The position numbers and the translations under genes are program-made. From Asterias rubens (Eukaryota > Echinodermata > Asteroidea > Forcipulatida > Asteriidae), in NCBI RefSeq assembly GCF_902459465.1, contig NC_047066.1, forward strand, positions 10,419,047 through 10,483,046: a stretch of 64,000 nucleotides of DNA, given 5' to 3'. Each line of letters starts with the position of its first letter. The stretch's first letter is position 1. Below the pieces are notes generated by a model. That model was not told the DNA's origin and made no database searches. It saw only the letters and a program-made list of their open reading frames with translations. Positions 45,401 to 55,789 of this stretch are shown piece after piece.

Positions 45401-48400
45401 CATCCGAAGAGCGAAGCAATGATTAAGTGTCTTGCTTAAGGACACAAGTGTCACGGCTTGGGATGCGAACCCACACTCTGCTGATCAGAAACACCATAGT
45501 TTGAATTCGGTGCTCTTAACCGCTCGGCCACGACACTTCCACACTTCCTGTAGGCCTACCGGTACACATAATCTTGTACAAAAACGTGTTTACACTGTAC
45601 TTAATTTTGGCTTTACCCTTACACTGAGTTGTGTTAGCACTGTATACTCGGTACTTTCCCAAGTTCTGTCAAAAAAAAACCACCTAGGCATATTACTCAG
45701 GTTTGATTCAAACCACGGTCCTTGCAATTCTCGGGCAGTGTCTTTTAAATTTGTTCAATTCTAGACCAGTGTGTTTACTTTACTCTATTAAAAGGAGAGT
45801 ACCATATCTTTGGATGTTCTGCTCTCACCGCTTGAGATTCAGAGAATAGCACAAGACACGAGAGAATGGGAAAAGCTAGTGTCCGCCTGTTGTGCAACCG
45901 ACTGAAGATGATGGTATCTTTGGTAATAACATAAAAACCTCTGTAGCTGTTGATAATAAGGAACTGAGACACCATTCCCTTCTTAGGATTGTGGTTTTAG
46001 AGAGAGAGAGAGCTACTGTAACAATATGTCAACCTGACAAATGTTTCATGCATGAATATTTTTCTCAGATTTTGTATCCAATTACAGATCATGCTACATG
46101 GACATAACCGCTTCAGAATTCCGGCAATACCACCTTTTTGAAATGTGACAAGTTGCATTCAGATTGGGTGCTTTGAGCTAAGAGAGCGTTTGTTATGAAA
46201 TAAATGGTTCAAAAGATGCTTTAAAAGTAGAATATATTAATTTAGTCAAACTCAAATGGGATGTACAACTCTAACAATTCACCAAAATGGCAAAACCAAG
46301 ATTATTGTGATGATGACGTAGGGTGAGTTGGGTAAACGTATAGCTTTCTCCATACAATGTACAATGTATATCTTCGATAGAAGATTTCAAAGTGGAGGTT
46401 TTCGAGAGTGCTGAGGGAGCAAGCAACCCTCCCCTCCCCCCCCATTGTTACTAGTCGTCTCTCCTGCCCAACACTGGCCAAATTAATCCCTATGTACCTG
46501 TCATTCACCAGATCCTTCCGGCAGTAGTAAATAGCAATAAAACCTGCACACGAGGACATCAATGCTTGCAGGATTGACGTCAGTCTGTCAAAATGAGATT
46601 AAAAAAAAAAGAAAAGAACTTACTTAAAATTACGATTATATATGGCAAATTCTTTGTAGGGAGGTACACATTATTTTATAATCCAATGTACAGATGATGG
46701 TAAGAGTTCTGAATCTCCTCACGCACCAAGCTAGCATTGAATTGAATTGAATTGAGTTGAATTGATTTATACATCAAGCATTATCAGTCCAATACAATGA
46801 AATGCAGCCGATACGCAAACAAAAAACTTCATAATAATTTCATTTCAAAACTTCGGATCAAATTCACAAACATCATACTCGACAAAATATTTACAAAGCC
46901 ATAGAGTGCATATCACACTTGGCTTAAAAAAAAAAAAAAAAAAACTCATATGAAAACATTCTGAGGACCATGTTTCCATCAAGCATGGTTCTGGTGTGTT
47001 CAGTTTTTCGAACGGTTTTAACTTTCCGGCATGTTCAGTTTTCCGGGTGACGTAGCCAGACAAAAATACCGCCGCGAGTACCCTGACAAGTACTGTAGTT
47101 CAGTGAAAAAAATAACTAAACCAATAAAATAAAATAAAAAACGGTAATAAATAAATTTAATAAACTAAACCAGAATAATAAAAAATTCCTCTGATTCTCT
47201 GACGCTCGTTCGGTATAAATACAGGATAATTTGCTTGGTCTTCACACCAAATTCTCTCATACGATCCACGCGTTCGCCGCTCGTTGGTCGTGGACGCCGC
47301 CATGACAGCTACAGGAGAGTAACACGGATGACTCAATACGGCACTAAAAATGGACTACTTTCGCTTGCTTTGCGCAGGCATTGCATGACGTAATGTTACC
47401 GTATTTGGTCATTCGGAAAACTGAACACGGCGGAAAGTTGAAACCGCCACACCGGCAAAACTTTGTTAATGTGGGTCAAGAATGCCAACCCCCCCACCCC
47501 TCCCCCCTTTGAAGAAATCCTGGGGACCACCCTGATGGACGCGACTGTCATAACATTATAGCTCAGAATATTTGCTGGACCACAATGTATCATAATTATT
47601 ATTTGGGTTTCATTGTTAAACGCTAAGGCGGGATGACAGGTTTTCCCCACGGTTTTTCAAAACTGCCGGAACCTAAATTTTTGAAGTTTTGCCGAAGCAC
47701 ACTGAATTGAAAGGAGGTTCTTAAAACAGAAATTTAACCAGAGGAACACTCTTTAAGATTGGAATGGAAGTAGATGTGTATTTTATAACCTTGGTACATG
47801 TATGCATACGGGCATATACATATACATGTACTTCCTTATTATTCATAACAACGGAACCAGTCCAACTCTCGTCATTTAAAAAATAAAGCTATTAAAATTA
47901 AAGTGCATGAGTTCAGTTCCTTCACACAAACAGACTGAGGAAGTTTGGCTAGTGAGTAGCCAAATTCCTTCCATGGGTCCCCTTCTCCTGCAATGTATGT
48001 CACTCTGCACTTGGGCCCAGTTTTATAAACCCTGTACTGTAAATACAAAAATCTGCGTAACACAGAAAAGTCTTGCTTAGCCAAGCAGGTTACCAGCCAA
48101 CATCCCATAATATTTACATTATTGTGACTGGTGCCCCACTCATTTTTGCTTTAAGCAGAAATTTGATAAAGCAGTATTTCAGCTAAACAGCTTTATGAAA
48201 TTTGGCCCATAATTGTTTGGACAAATGGATTTAACACAATTGTTTAGGCCTTCCTCATGCCCAAGGACTTCTGAATCCTTCTTGACAACACAGAACTCTG
48301 CCTCTGGTTATACTAATACAGGCGAGCAGGACACTGGACAGCCTTCGTCACTCCAATACTAAAAGAATTGTCTAACATTAGCTGCTGATCAATGAGTGTA

Positions 48401-51400
48401 TTGTATACAAGATTCTCTTGCTGACCTACAAGTCATTATCCGGTTCAGCACCTGATTATTTATCATGTCATATATCAAACATTTTGTTTACTGAAAGAGT
48501 CGTCCTTTGATCATCAACAAATATGAAACTGGTAGAGTTAAGAACTAATCATCAGGGGAAAGGACCTTTGCATCAATAGCAGCCCCTCATCTCTGGAATT
48601 CTTTACCATCATCCTTGAGGTCACCAGAGACAACTAAAAACACATCTGATGGACATAGCTTTTAACTAATTTTTTTAAGTTATCTGTTTTCATTGTCAGG
48701 ATTTCTTGTTGGCGCATCAATCCTGGCAAAGAAGGATTGTGACTGTTAAATGGTTAAAGGCACTGGACACTATTAGTAATTAATTACTTAAAATAGTTGT
48801 TAGCATAAAAGCTTACTTGGTAACAAGCATTGTAGAGATGTTGATAGTATAACAAATTGTAAGAAACTGCTCCCTCTGGAGTAACATAGTTTTTGAGAAA
48901 GAGGTAATTTCTCTCTCAAATAATAAAAGGCTTAAGCTGAAGTTTTTTATTATAAATGCATCTGAAAGCACACAAAGTTGTGCAGCAGGGGTGTTTATTC
49001 TTTTATTATTTTCTTGCAACTGCGATGACCAATTGAGGTCCAAATGTTCATGGGTTTGTTAATTTAAATGCATATGTTGAGATCCACCAAGTGAGAATAC
49101 TGGTCTTTGACAATATTAACCAACCATGTCCTGTGCCTTTTAAAGGTTAAAGAAATGTCCATGGGAACTCAGGTAAATGGCATGTGTTGGCAGAGCGGTT
49201 AAATCGTTCATCGGACCTACGCTCGTACGCCCGTACGGCAATCAATAATAGATAGTCTCATGTATCAAATTCAATCACCAGCAGTCCAGAAGCAGAGTCA
49301 CTATGGTCTGTCAGGGAATGATTTTGTGACAGCAGTTTTGCAAAAAAAAAATTGGACGGCATATTTTTTTGTTCAGGCTGAGTGCAGATGATGGGTATAA
49401 AAAATTAAGATATTTTTGCAGAGGAACTGATACACTGAAGCATTTTGCTTTGCTATGCTACAGTGTAGGCCAATACAGGGTAAATCATGTATGTGCATTG
49501 AGCACTGTGCAATGACTAAATAATGAAATTTCCTTTTCCTGTAATTTCCATTTTTAATTACTTGACAACAATATAGTAAATAAATGTAGCACTTTTGCCA
49601 CTGTTAACAATAGCACACAAAAAGCTACAACTAAAAATATTGAGGGATAAAAACCAAACCGTCAACCGAGTCATGCGTGACACGTTGTTTGATTGTAATG
49701 TAAGTGCCAAGTTGATCATACAACAGACATTCTTTTATTGCAAGTTCCAAGTTGAATGTACATTAAAGATGCTATGTCAGAATTTTTGCCGATTTGACCC
49801 AAAAATGTTGATTTAAAATTCAACAAGTATTTTGATGGGGGTCGAGAAAGTTACAAGCTTTCATTTGAGCCATTGCTCGAAAAAGTCCGCCAATTATTAG
49901 TAGCAGTGAAATAAAGTGCTCAAATTAGTTTTTGTCGGGATCCCGACAATATATCACGTGATCAATTCTTATGTGTTTTATAAGAAACGTTTTTAATTTT
50001 TGTCATGGTTCCTGACCATTAAAAGTAAAAGTTAAACTTTTTTTCGTTAGAGCGGGTGATACTCTTTGAAATACCATTCACTCAAAAAACTCTTCACTAA
50101 AAAAAAATGTTTTAATGTTTGGGGCAAAAAATCTAACATAGCATCTTTAAACAACAGACAATAGGCCCCCTATGTTTTTGTAGGTTCCAAGTTGAATGTA
50201 TATTGTACAGACAGACAATGTTTTTGTATTAGTTCCAAGTTGAATGTACATTGTACAATAAAAGCCATTATTTTATTGTATGTTCCAAATTGAACCTACA
50301 ATCCAGACACTACTTTAATATAAAGTGTAAAGAGTAAAAACATAATGTACAGTCTACAATGAATGATGACATTTAAGCTTGGGCGATATCACGATATTAT
50401 CGAATATCGCGATATTAATTTGGACACGAATTCGATATCGGATGGATTTGGTTTTAATCCAAATATCGATATATCGCGATACATCGATATATCGATTAAA
50501 TATCGCGATGTATTTGCTATGTAGCTGAGACATCTTGCACCCCATAGGTTTGGAGTAAAACCAGAAGAATAGGTCATTAGAACACCTCTCTTATGCTAGG
50601 ACTGTCTCTTCTACAACTTTCACTTGGAGTTTTAAGACTGATGATGTCAAATTTCATTAATCGCGATTATATCGAATATCGCGATATATTGTCGGCAATA
50701 TATCGTGAATAAAATAAATCAATTAATTGAAGTGGGTCATGATAAACGATAACATTAGTGCTCAGTGAACAATCAAGTCTCACCCTGGCCTGACACAATC
50801 CAAGGTCTTAGGGGTTTTGTACACTGTATTCACCATTACAGTTGATTACAGATAGCACTTAGTAAGGACAATAAATCACAATTTGTGGGAAAATTACACA
50901 ACTGTGTACTGTCTGACTGTTAGGTGAGAAGTTCAATAGTGCAAGAGAGTACATGTGTAATGTATACAGGTATACATTGTGTGTAATATATAAATGTATA
51001 TGAAGACCTAGGATGCTTGCCCCTGGTCTTGGCCTTAAAATGTTCCAATGGATGGAAAAATGGAAGTGCCCTTTGCAAAATGAAAATGGCCTTGCCCTCT
51101 CAAAGTTGAAATTCCAGGCCTGGCACTGATGCCACCACCATGTTGAAGGTCAACATGATGGAATAACATGGAGGCCACGAATGCTCCTTCAAATTACTCT
51201 CATAGTTTTTTTTAAGATTTATGTTTTTCCCCCAGATTTGTTGTCACTCCCTGTTTTTGTATTTGCATTTTATAGTCTGATACAGTATACCAACAAACAC
51301 ACTCATACCATGCAATGCCTACCAGGGATTGACAATGCTTTCGAGTCCAGTAACTCATACTACATACTCCCATTCATTGAGCAGCATTGTCTAGACCACT

Positions 51401-53581
51401 GTAGACCAGATCATTTAAGTTCAAAGTCAAAGAAAAGAAGCCTGATTTGGTATTACAATACGCCTCTCTTTAATATTTATGCATGAGATACGTCACAATG
51501 CTAACTCAAAACGAGGCGATGGGCGCAGCCACTGCAAGTGATGAGGGACGTGTGCCCATATAGCCTCATTTTAGGTAAGAATTATGACGTCATGCAAAAG
51601 TATCAAGAGAGGCGTATAGCCTCCATTGCCTCAGTGAAGTATCAGGCCTGATGTAAGTTGGATACACCACTATTTCAGAGAAGGAATGTCGTTTTTTTTT
51701 TGCATTGTCCGCCCAACAACCACTGCCAGCATGATTCGAGGTCACAAAGCCGTCTATGATGCCACAGCTACTCTTTGTTGTTTTTAAAGACACTGGACAC
51801 TATTGGCAATTGTCAAAGACTAGTCTTGACAGTTGGTGTATCTCAACATATGCATAAAATAACAAACGTGTGAAAATTTGAGCTCAATCGGTCGTCGAAG
51901 TTGTGAGATATTTTAATGAAAGAAAAAACACCCTTGTCACACCATGGTCACGCGAAGTTGTGTTCTTTCAGATGCTTGATTTCGAGACCTCAAATTCTAA
52001 ATCTGAGGTCTCGAAATCAAATTCGCGGAAAATTACTTCTTTCTCGAAAACTACGTCACTTCAGAGGGAGCTGTTTCTCACAATGTTTTATACTATCAAC
52101 CTCTCCCCATAACTCATAATCAAGAAAGGTTTTATGATAACAATTATTTCAAGTAATTACCAATAGTGTCCACTGCCTTTAATGATGATGATTAGCTTTT
52201 TGACAAAGGGAAATAATTAATAGAAGAAAGACTTGTTTGGGGAAAGATTTCCTGGAGGTGGAGAAATTTAAACACAAAGATTTCAACTCAAGTTGTGACA
52301 GAGCGCTACCTTGAAACCTTCATAAAAATTTAAGATTCAGTGCACATCACAATACAAAGGCTTCCAATCGAAACAACAATTGTGAACAATTAGTGGCACC
52401 ATCACAACTTTTTAGAGCACCAATTTTGTGATATTTTAAAGTAAATTTAAAAGCTATTCTATTCTATAGTTCAGCCATTGTTCTGAAACTTTGGAAAACA
52501 AACATCCCTCACATTCTTGGGGAAAACAAGGGATAACTTTCCGTATGGCGCCACCACTTTTTCACTCAATTTTACAAAAAGGGATATCTCAATGAGGTTA
52601 ATTAAATACTATATTATATCATATCGAATGAAAAAGTGGTGGCGCCATACGGAAACTTTTCCGACATTTATATCGTGGACTAAAACTTTCATTGTAAATC
52701 TGCTGTTTTTGTTGTATCAAATGTATGATCAGAAATGGAACATAATGTTCGTCTTGACACGCCTACTCTGTCTCTCTAGTCATTAGCCAATGATGATAGT
52801 GTCAAAATACTGAGTAGAAGGAGTCAGTTCAGAGTTGTACAAAAAGGGGGCGGGGCTAGGTTAGCTCTTAGTCTTGGCTGCCTCCATGCTCCTAGTAGTT
52901 ATCATTTTCCTAGCTAGTTCTAGTCTAGGTAAAGCATGCAAAGTTGCCTGTAAAAACTGCCTAGTCTGATTTAACAATCATGACGATACTGTTTTACCTC
53001 TAGTTTTATTAAAAAAATACAATAATACTATAGAAATGTTACGTTAATAAAAAAGGTGTTCTAGGACTTGTTTAACAATTGAATTTGAATACAATTACAA
53101 GCTTAAACTTTCACATGTAGTGGCTTATCATCATTGACCCTGATTTTGTATAAATACCGCACGGGTCGGGTTTTCACTGGCCGACTAGGCAAGTACCAGA
53201 CACTAGACAGTCTGACAGTACTCAGTTACACAATAATGAATTATGAATGTGATACTTGACCTTGATAGACCTCTACTCTACGTTTATTGCTCCATGGATA
53301 GGCATTGTACCGCCATGGGTCTATGGTTCTATGCAGGGAATTTAAAGTTAACAACAAACAAACTACTTTTTTTTTAAACAATCAAACATACATCAGAAGA
53401 ATGAACACTGCAAATGCAACACAAACCTCATTGCAACGACAGACACAACTGCCTTCGAGTCCGTGAAGTTAGCAGTCGGTTTCTGCAAAAGTTGCCGGAA
53501 ACTGAAGTAAACTATCGGGAAAAAGGCAGAGCCCACACACGCAAGTAGCATTCCCATTTTGACTGAGATGTCGTTGTACAT
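36968..53581 (-). CDS. TLC domain-containing protein 3A/3B-like (FAM57 family), 5 coding exons, 286 aa
   Basis: Seen: exons in transcript order are 53427-53581, 46498-46584, 40486-40690, 38872-38967, 36968-37285, 861 nt in total, with GT-AG junctions and consistent phases. The protein is a multi-pass membrane protein. An N-terminal hydrophobic segment (MLLACVGSAFFPIVYFSF) is followed by a TLC domain with HWIIDAYTHFGLPYMLYD, WLMVLHHLGLAFICLP, FFIGCMFATELSTPFVS and FPFMYWIYGR. The soluble Ser/Lys-rich tail ends SSHKSN. These motifs match human TLCD3A (257 aa) and TLCD3B. Family knowledge: TLC proteins act on or sense membrane lipids, and TLCD3B has been linked to ceramide synthesis. A single ancestral gene is likely, so 3A versus 3B cannot be assigned. 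Start: the second or third Met (near 53557 and 53551, context AAAATGG) fits the human start better than the first. Confidence 0.92.
37486..37905 (+). mobile_element. tRNA-Leu-derived SINE, nearly full length, TLCD3 intergenic/3' side (intron 4)
   Basis: The head has an A box (TGGCCGAGCGG) and a B-box-like GGGTTGGAATCCC, with an anticodon-like CAA in TTCAAACTC, so the source is a class II leucine tRNA. The body contains CCTTGAGCAAGACACTTAAC and GGATGGGACGTAAAGCC. The tail is GCGCTATATAAGACTTTGA followed by ATT repeats. Other copies: 45137-45540, 13795-13982, 56805-57095, 59812-59935. It lies inside TLCD3 intron 4. Confidence 0.8.
38025..38277 (-). mobile_element. Diverged SINE-like repeat (copy 2), TLCD3 intron 4
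   Basis: Related to 36100-36400. It has TTAAGTGTCTTGCCCAAAG and a reversed tRNA-like end (TTTAAACTGCTAGGCCACAC), so it probably belongs to the same superfamily as the tRNA-Leu-type SINE. Confidence 0.45.
38304..38826. mobile_element. Large palindromic MITE, TLCD3 intron 4
   Basis: About 520 bases with arms over 180 bases long (GGTTTGCGGTAACACCATGT, TTCAGAACTGAGAAGTCTCC and complements) around a centre AACTGCACTACCGCAGAG. Its edge is 45 bases from the exon 4 donor. Confidence 0.85.
39037..39472. mobile_element. Palindromic TTAA MITE, family 3, in TLCD3 intron 3
   Basis: Left end TTAA plus AGGAACACATTGCCTTG, right end CAAGGCAACGTGTTCCTTGAA. The whole element folds back on itself around GGGAGTCAAAGTTTTGACTCC, with GGTCGGCCAT in both arms. 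The left end lies 70 bases past exon 4's 5' border. Other copies are at 55197-55592 and, internally deleted, near 1100-1334. Confidence 0.85.
39780..40200 (+). repeat. Tandem duplication, about 250-bp spacing, TLCD3 intron 3
   Basis: CCTTTCAAAGGTGAAATGAA and AAATAAATAAGATAAATGAA occur at about 39855 and again at about 40106. The repeated material derives from the family 4 palindrome end. Confidence 0.75.
40801..41178 (+). mobile_element. TTAA-flanked MITE, family 2, in TLCD3 intron 2
   Basis: Starts TTAA plus AGCAACCGCACAACATCGG and ends GTGTCCAATGGC plus TTAA. It aligns over its whole length to the copy at 16639-17007 and starts 111 bases from TLCD3 exon 3. Confidence 0.8.
41930..44100. repeat. 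37-bp minisatellite array in TLCD3 intron 2
   Basis: About 2.2 kb of tandem units of 37 bp, each made of two related halves sharing GCCAGTAGTCAGG. The left part is dominated by a GGAAAAGCC form; the right part alternates with GGAATAGTC and CGGGTAGCC variants. The array is broken at 42373-42470 by a short LINE-like tail with a TTGA microsatellite. It contains an inverted stretch at about 42906-42998 with a palindromic centre (AGCCAGCTGGCT). Confidence 0.95.
44374..44440. repeat. Dispersed CGACCCTAGCAGAGTC motif
   Basis: TTTCGACCCTAGCAGAGTC plus TCAAGGCTAAAATGA recurs near 54750-54800 and, reversed, at 63335-63400, with a weak form near 11505. The phrase resembles the ends of Penelope-like retroelements, but that link is only a suggestion. 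Confidence 0.4.
44463..44597. mobile_element. Palindromic MITE with GATTTCACAAAGAGTTAGG ends, TLCD3 intron 2
   Basis: Same family as the inner element at 32547-32672: ends GGGGCCGATTTCACAAAG / CTTTGCGAAATCCACCCC, centre GACGAGTAACTCGTC. Confidence 0.8.
45137..45540 (-). mobile_element. tRNA-Leu-derived SINE, full length, reverse, in TLCD3 intron 2
   Basis: Reverse complement of the 37486 copy from the tail (CGAAGTCTTATATAGCGC) to the tRNA head (TTAACCGCTCGGCCACGAC). The B box region reads GGATGCGAACCC on the plus strand. It lies just downstream of the minisatellite array. Confidence 0.8.
45600..45765 (-). mobile_element. SINE-like repeat, reverse, TLCD3 intron 2
   Basis: TAGCACTGTATACTCGGTAC and TTGATTCAAACCACGGTCC are the reverse of the repeat at 25676. 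It abuts the tRNA-Leu SINE at 45137-45540. Confidence 0.5.
46735..46860 (-). repeat. Reversed LINE-type tail with TTGAA repeats, TLCD3 intron 1
   Basis: AATTGAATTGAATTGAGTTG followed by GATTTATACATCAAGC is the reverse of a LINE 3' end. Confidence 0.5.
46985..47475. mobile_element. DNA-transposon-like element with about 31-bp inverted ends and an internal ATGGCGGCG ORF
   Basis: The left end (ACTTTCCGGCATGTTCAGTT near 47020-47045) recurs inverted at 47410-47440, so the element has imperfect terminal inverted repeats. Between them is a CpG-rich stretch with a minus-strand ORF starting at 47302 (MAASTTNERRTRGSYERIWC, then EDQANYPVFIPNERQRI) of about 48 codons ending near 47156. The start looks like a housekeeping-gene 5' end. 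It may be a non-autonomous element carrying a captured first exon, or a transposon's own small ORF. It lies in TLCD3 intron 1. Confidence 0.4.
48010..48210. mobile_element. Palindromic MITE with TGGGCCCA ends, TLCD3 intron 1
   Basis: Ends TGGGCCCAGTTTTATAAA / TTTATGAAATTTGGCCCA, with GCTTAGCCAAGCAGGTTACC inside. Diverged copy of the element at 25837. Confidence 0.65.
48270..48690 (+). pseudogene. LINE reverse transcriptase C-terminus, decayed, TLCD3 intron 1
   Basis: Plus-strand frames spell the standard C-terminal signature of CR1/L2/Jockey-type RT proteins: IVYKILLLTYKSLSGSAPDY, then after frame breaks GERTFASIAAPHLWNSLPSS. These line up with the family phrases YKxLLLTYKSLxGxAPxYL and GxRxFxxAAPxLWNSLP. 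Stops and shifts show that it is dead. Confidence 0.8.
48754..49143 (-). mobile_element. TTAA-flanked MITE, family 1 relative, in TLCD3 intron 1
   Basis: Begins TTAA plus AGGCACTGGACACTATT and ends CTGTGCC plus TTTTAA. The body matches family 1 in reverse (CTCCCTCTGGAGTAAC, GATCCACCAAGTGAG). It follows directly after a LINE remnant. Confidence 0.75.
50377..50715. mobile_element. Element rich in GATATCG / TCGCGA palindromes, TLCD3 intron 1
   Basis: Both ends (50377-50515 and 50660-50715) are packed with overlapping self-complementary words (ATATCGCGATAT, CGATATATCG). The middle (CACCCCATAGGTTTGG) is ordinary. It looks like a MITE with complex sub-terminal repeats. Confidence 0.6.
51458..51622. 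mobile_element. Palindromic MITE with TACGCCTCTCTT ends, TLCD3 intron 1
   Basis: ATACGCCTCTCTTTAATA on the left and ATCAAGAGAGGCGTATAG on the right, with ATGAGATACGTCAC / TATGACGTCATGC inside. A short unrelated repeat piece (CCTCCATTGCCTCAGTGAAG) follows. Confidence 0.6.
51784..52182 (+). mobile_element. TTAA-flanked MITE, family 1, in TLCD3 intron 1
   Basis: Both TTAA sites are present. The ends are AGACACTGGACACTATTGG and GTGTCCACTGCC, with an intact GAGGTCTCGAAATC hairpin and a short extra piece (ACCATGGTCACG) beside it. Confidence 0.85.
52525..52665. mobile_element. Rearranged copy of the GGTGGCGCCATAC MITE, TLCD3 intron 1
   Basis: TTTCCGTATGGCGCCACCAC lies on the left and its complement on the right, with the TCAATGAGG parts now in the middle: an inside-out version of the element at 27775. 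Confidence 0.75.
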
Positions 53582-53700
53582 TGAGGGAGTCTTTTTACAC
53601 CGGCTGGGCCGACCGCGGCAGCAGCTGTGGGTTGAACGTTATAGATTAAAGTCGAGATATCGCGGCCAATAAAACTGTGCAACAAAAACAATATTATTTG
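53582..53700 (-). promoter_or_regulatory. TLCD3 proximal promoter
   Basis: GC-richer DNA directly upstream of the first TLCD3 exon, with a CCAAT box (minus-strand ATTGG within TTTTATTGGCCGCG near 53668) and CCGCGGTCGGCC. The site of transcription start is not resolved. Confidence 0.35.
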
Positions 53701-53869
53701 TGTCAGTAGGCGACCGGTTCATGTTCATGTACACTGCTCACAGTTATCCATGCAGCATAACATTTAATAGCGCCCTCTTTTGAATAATCTTCAGAAGTTT
53801 TAAGGCAACACTATTATGGGGCGCCGTTTGTCCATTAATTGTTTGACACTTTTAAGGCATGTTTTTACC

Positions 53870-53985
53870 ATGGTTTACAGCAATTAGATGTAAACCATAG
53901 AAACTGTTGCCAAATCCTGTTATGGTTTACATACCAGTAAAGTATTTGTTGTGTATAAGTTTATGGTTTACAAACCATGAACATA
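53870..53985 (+). repeat. ATGGTTTACA cluster upstream of TLCD3
   Basis: Four or five copies of TGGTTTACA or its complement occur within about 115 bases, 290-400 bases upstream of the TLCD3 ATG. Could be the relics of a small palindromic repeat. Confidence 0.6.
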
Positions 53986-54342
53986 CAAAAAACATCACAT
54001 CGGTGTAGGGGTAAAAAAAAAAAAAAAAATTCTTTATCCCGAATGCGAAATTTAACACCTATTATCACCTCCTCCTCCTTCATCATAGGAGGGCGCCGCC
54101 GGGGCCGGGGCCGGGGCAGATGGGCCCGATTAAACCCCCGTGTGGGATCGACATCACAGGCCCGCCCCCTTCCATCAATCGTATTTTAGGGGTGGCCTCA
54201 GCTTTCAATCGAAACCGGATTTTCCATTATTAATTAAGAAAGGCAAATTCTGTCAATCTCCCCCGATCGCTGACAAGCCGAAAAATGCACACATCACACC
54301 ATCCTCCATGATCACCCGGCTCCCGATTTATTATTTTTTGAA

Positions 54343-54440
54343 AAGTACCATTGCACGCTGCCAGCGTGCAATGGTACTTTTCGGATGGAACGAAAAAGCA
54401 CGGTGAGTGACTCAGCGTGCAATGGTACTTTTATTTGCTA
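54343..54440. repeat. Three copies of AAAAGTACCATTGCACGCTG, two in fold-back
   Basis: The 20-base word and its complement meet at 54362, and a third copy (CAGCGTGCAATGGTACTTTT) follows 33 bases later. It lies in the TLCD3-SGF29 interval. Confidence 0.8.
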
Positions 54441-55196
54441 TCACGTGACGGACAATCCTCCAATCAAATGGCAAGGATCTGCTTGGGTGTTATATAAAAA
54501 AAAAATATTTTTTCTTCCATTAATCGTGCCTGCAGGAAGTCCGCAGGCTCGAGCTGTGGCTCTTTGTAATGTGATTTTACAGGTCACATCGGATTTAGGA
54601 TTCATTATTAGCATAAAAACGATGAAATTTGTTGATGGCATACATGTATCATTGAGGTATGATTTGATGTTAGACTCAATTCATATTGATAACGAACGTA
54701 AAATTAGCCAGTTACGCCAATTAATTATTGCAAAAAATAGTTGATGGCCTGACGTTTCGACCCTAGCAGATTCTTACTCGAAGGCTAAAATGACAACACA
54801 ACAAACATGAACAGGTAACTAAGTGAAACATAAGCAGTGAAGTGGAAATACATGAATGGGGTTAGAAAGCATACATAAAAAGCAGGGGGTAAACAATGAA
54901 TAGGGGGACAAAAACGGGGGGTGAAGGGAAGGGACTGGCTTGACCACAAGCAAGAAGATGGAAACACAAAGGACAACATCGAGGGTGGTGAGGTTGGGTA
55001 AAAAGTAATTTATTAGTGAATGAGGCTCAGGCTAAATGCATTTGGAGATGTTGGAACACCTAAAAGTTCCCTGTGGTAGAGGGGGATTAACATCATCATT
55101 AATGGGAGGGACTTCTGCTCGGACGATGAGATCCCTGAGCAATTAATTATTGTGAGATTAACTCATACGACTTGTACGAAGTCATTGGTGCAGAAA

Positions 55197-55592
55197 TTAA
55201 AAGGACATGTTGCCTTGGAGTGGACGAGTTGGTCTATAACTGAGCGTTTGTAACCGTTTTTATAAAATGCATATGGTTGGAAAGATGTTTTAAAAGTAGA
55301 ATACAATTATCCACACAAGTTTGCCTCGAAATTGCGTCGGATTCCTTTTACTGCGCGAACTAACACAGTCGGCCATTATTTTATGGGAGTCAAAAATTTG
55401 ACTCCCAAAAATGGCCGACCGTGTGATTTGGCGAGGTAAAAGGGAAACCGTGCAAGTTCGAGGCATGTTTGTGTGGATCATTGTATTCTACTGTTACAAC
55501 ATCTTTCTACCCATTATGCATTTTATAAAAAAACAGTTACAAACGCTTTTCAAAGACCAACTCGACCGATCCAAGGCAACGTGCTCCTTTAA
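55197..55592. mobile_element. Palindromic TTAA MITE, family 3, between TLCD3 and SGF29
   Basis: TTAA at both ends with arms that run AAGGACATGTTGCCTTGG / CCAAGGCAACGTGCTCCTT and a centre AAAAATTTGACTCCC. Nearly full-length fold-back, about 200 bases upstream of the SGF29 leader exon. Confidence 0.85.
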
Positions 55593-55789
55593 TGTCCCGG
55601 CCTTTTATTACGCGATGGCGCACCAATAGCTGTGAAAATTGCCCAAGTCTTAGAACCCTGACGTCTAACACGTTACCTGTCTAATTGACAATTTCGTACG
55701 CAGAGCGCAGAATATGAAATCAACGTAATTGATCGAGAGAACGAGGGCTTTCGAGGGGGAAAACGAGGAATGAGGTTGAAATTAACCAA

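Noticed and set aside
54740..54800. Hammerhead ribozyme in the CGACCCTAGCAGATTC repeat
   Set aside because: CGAAAC is present on the reverse strand, but the required CTGATGA core is absent.
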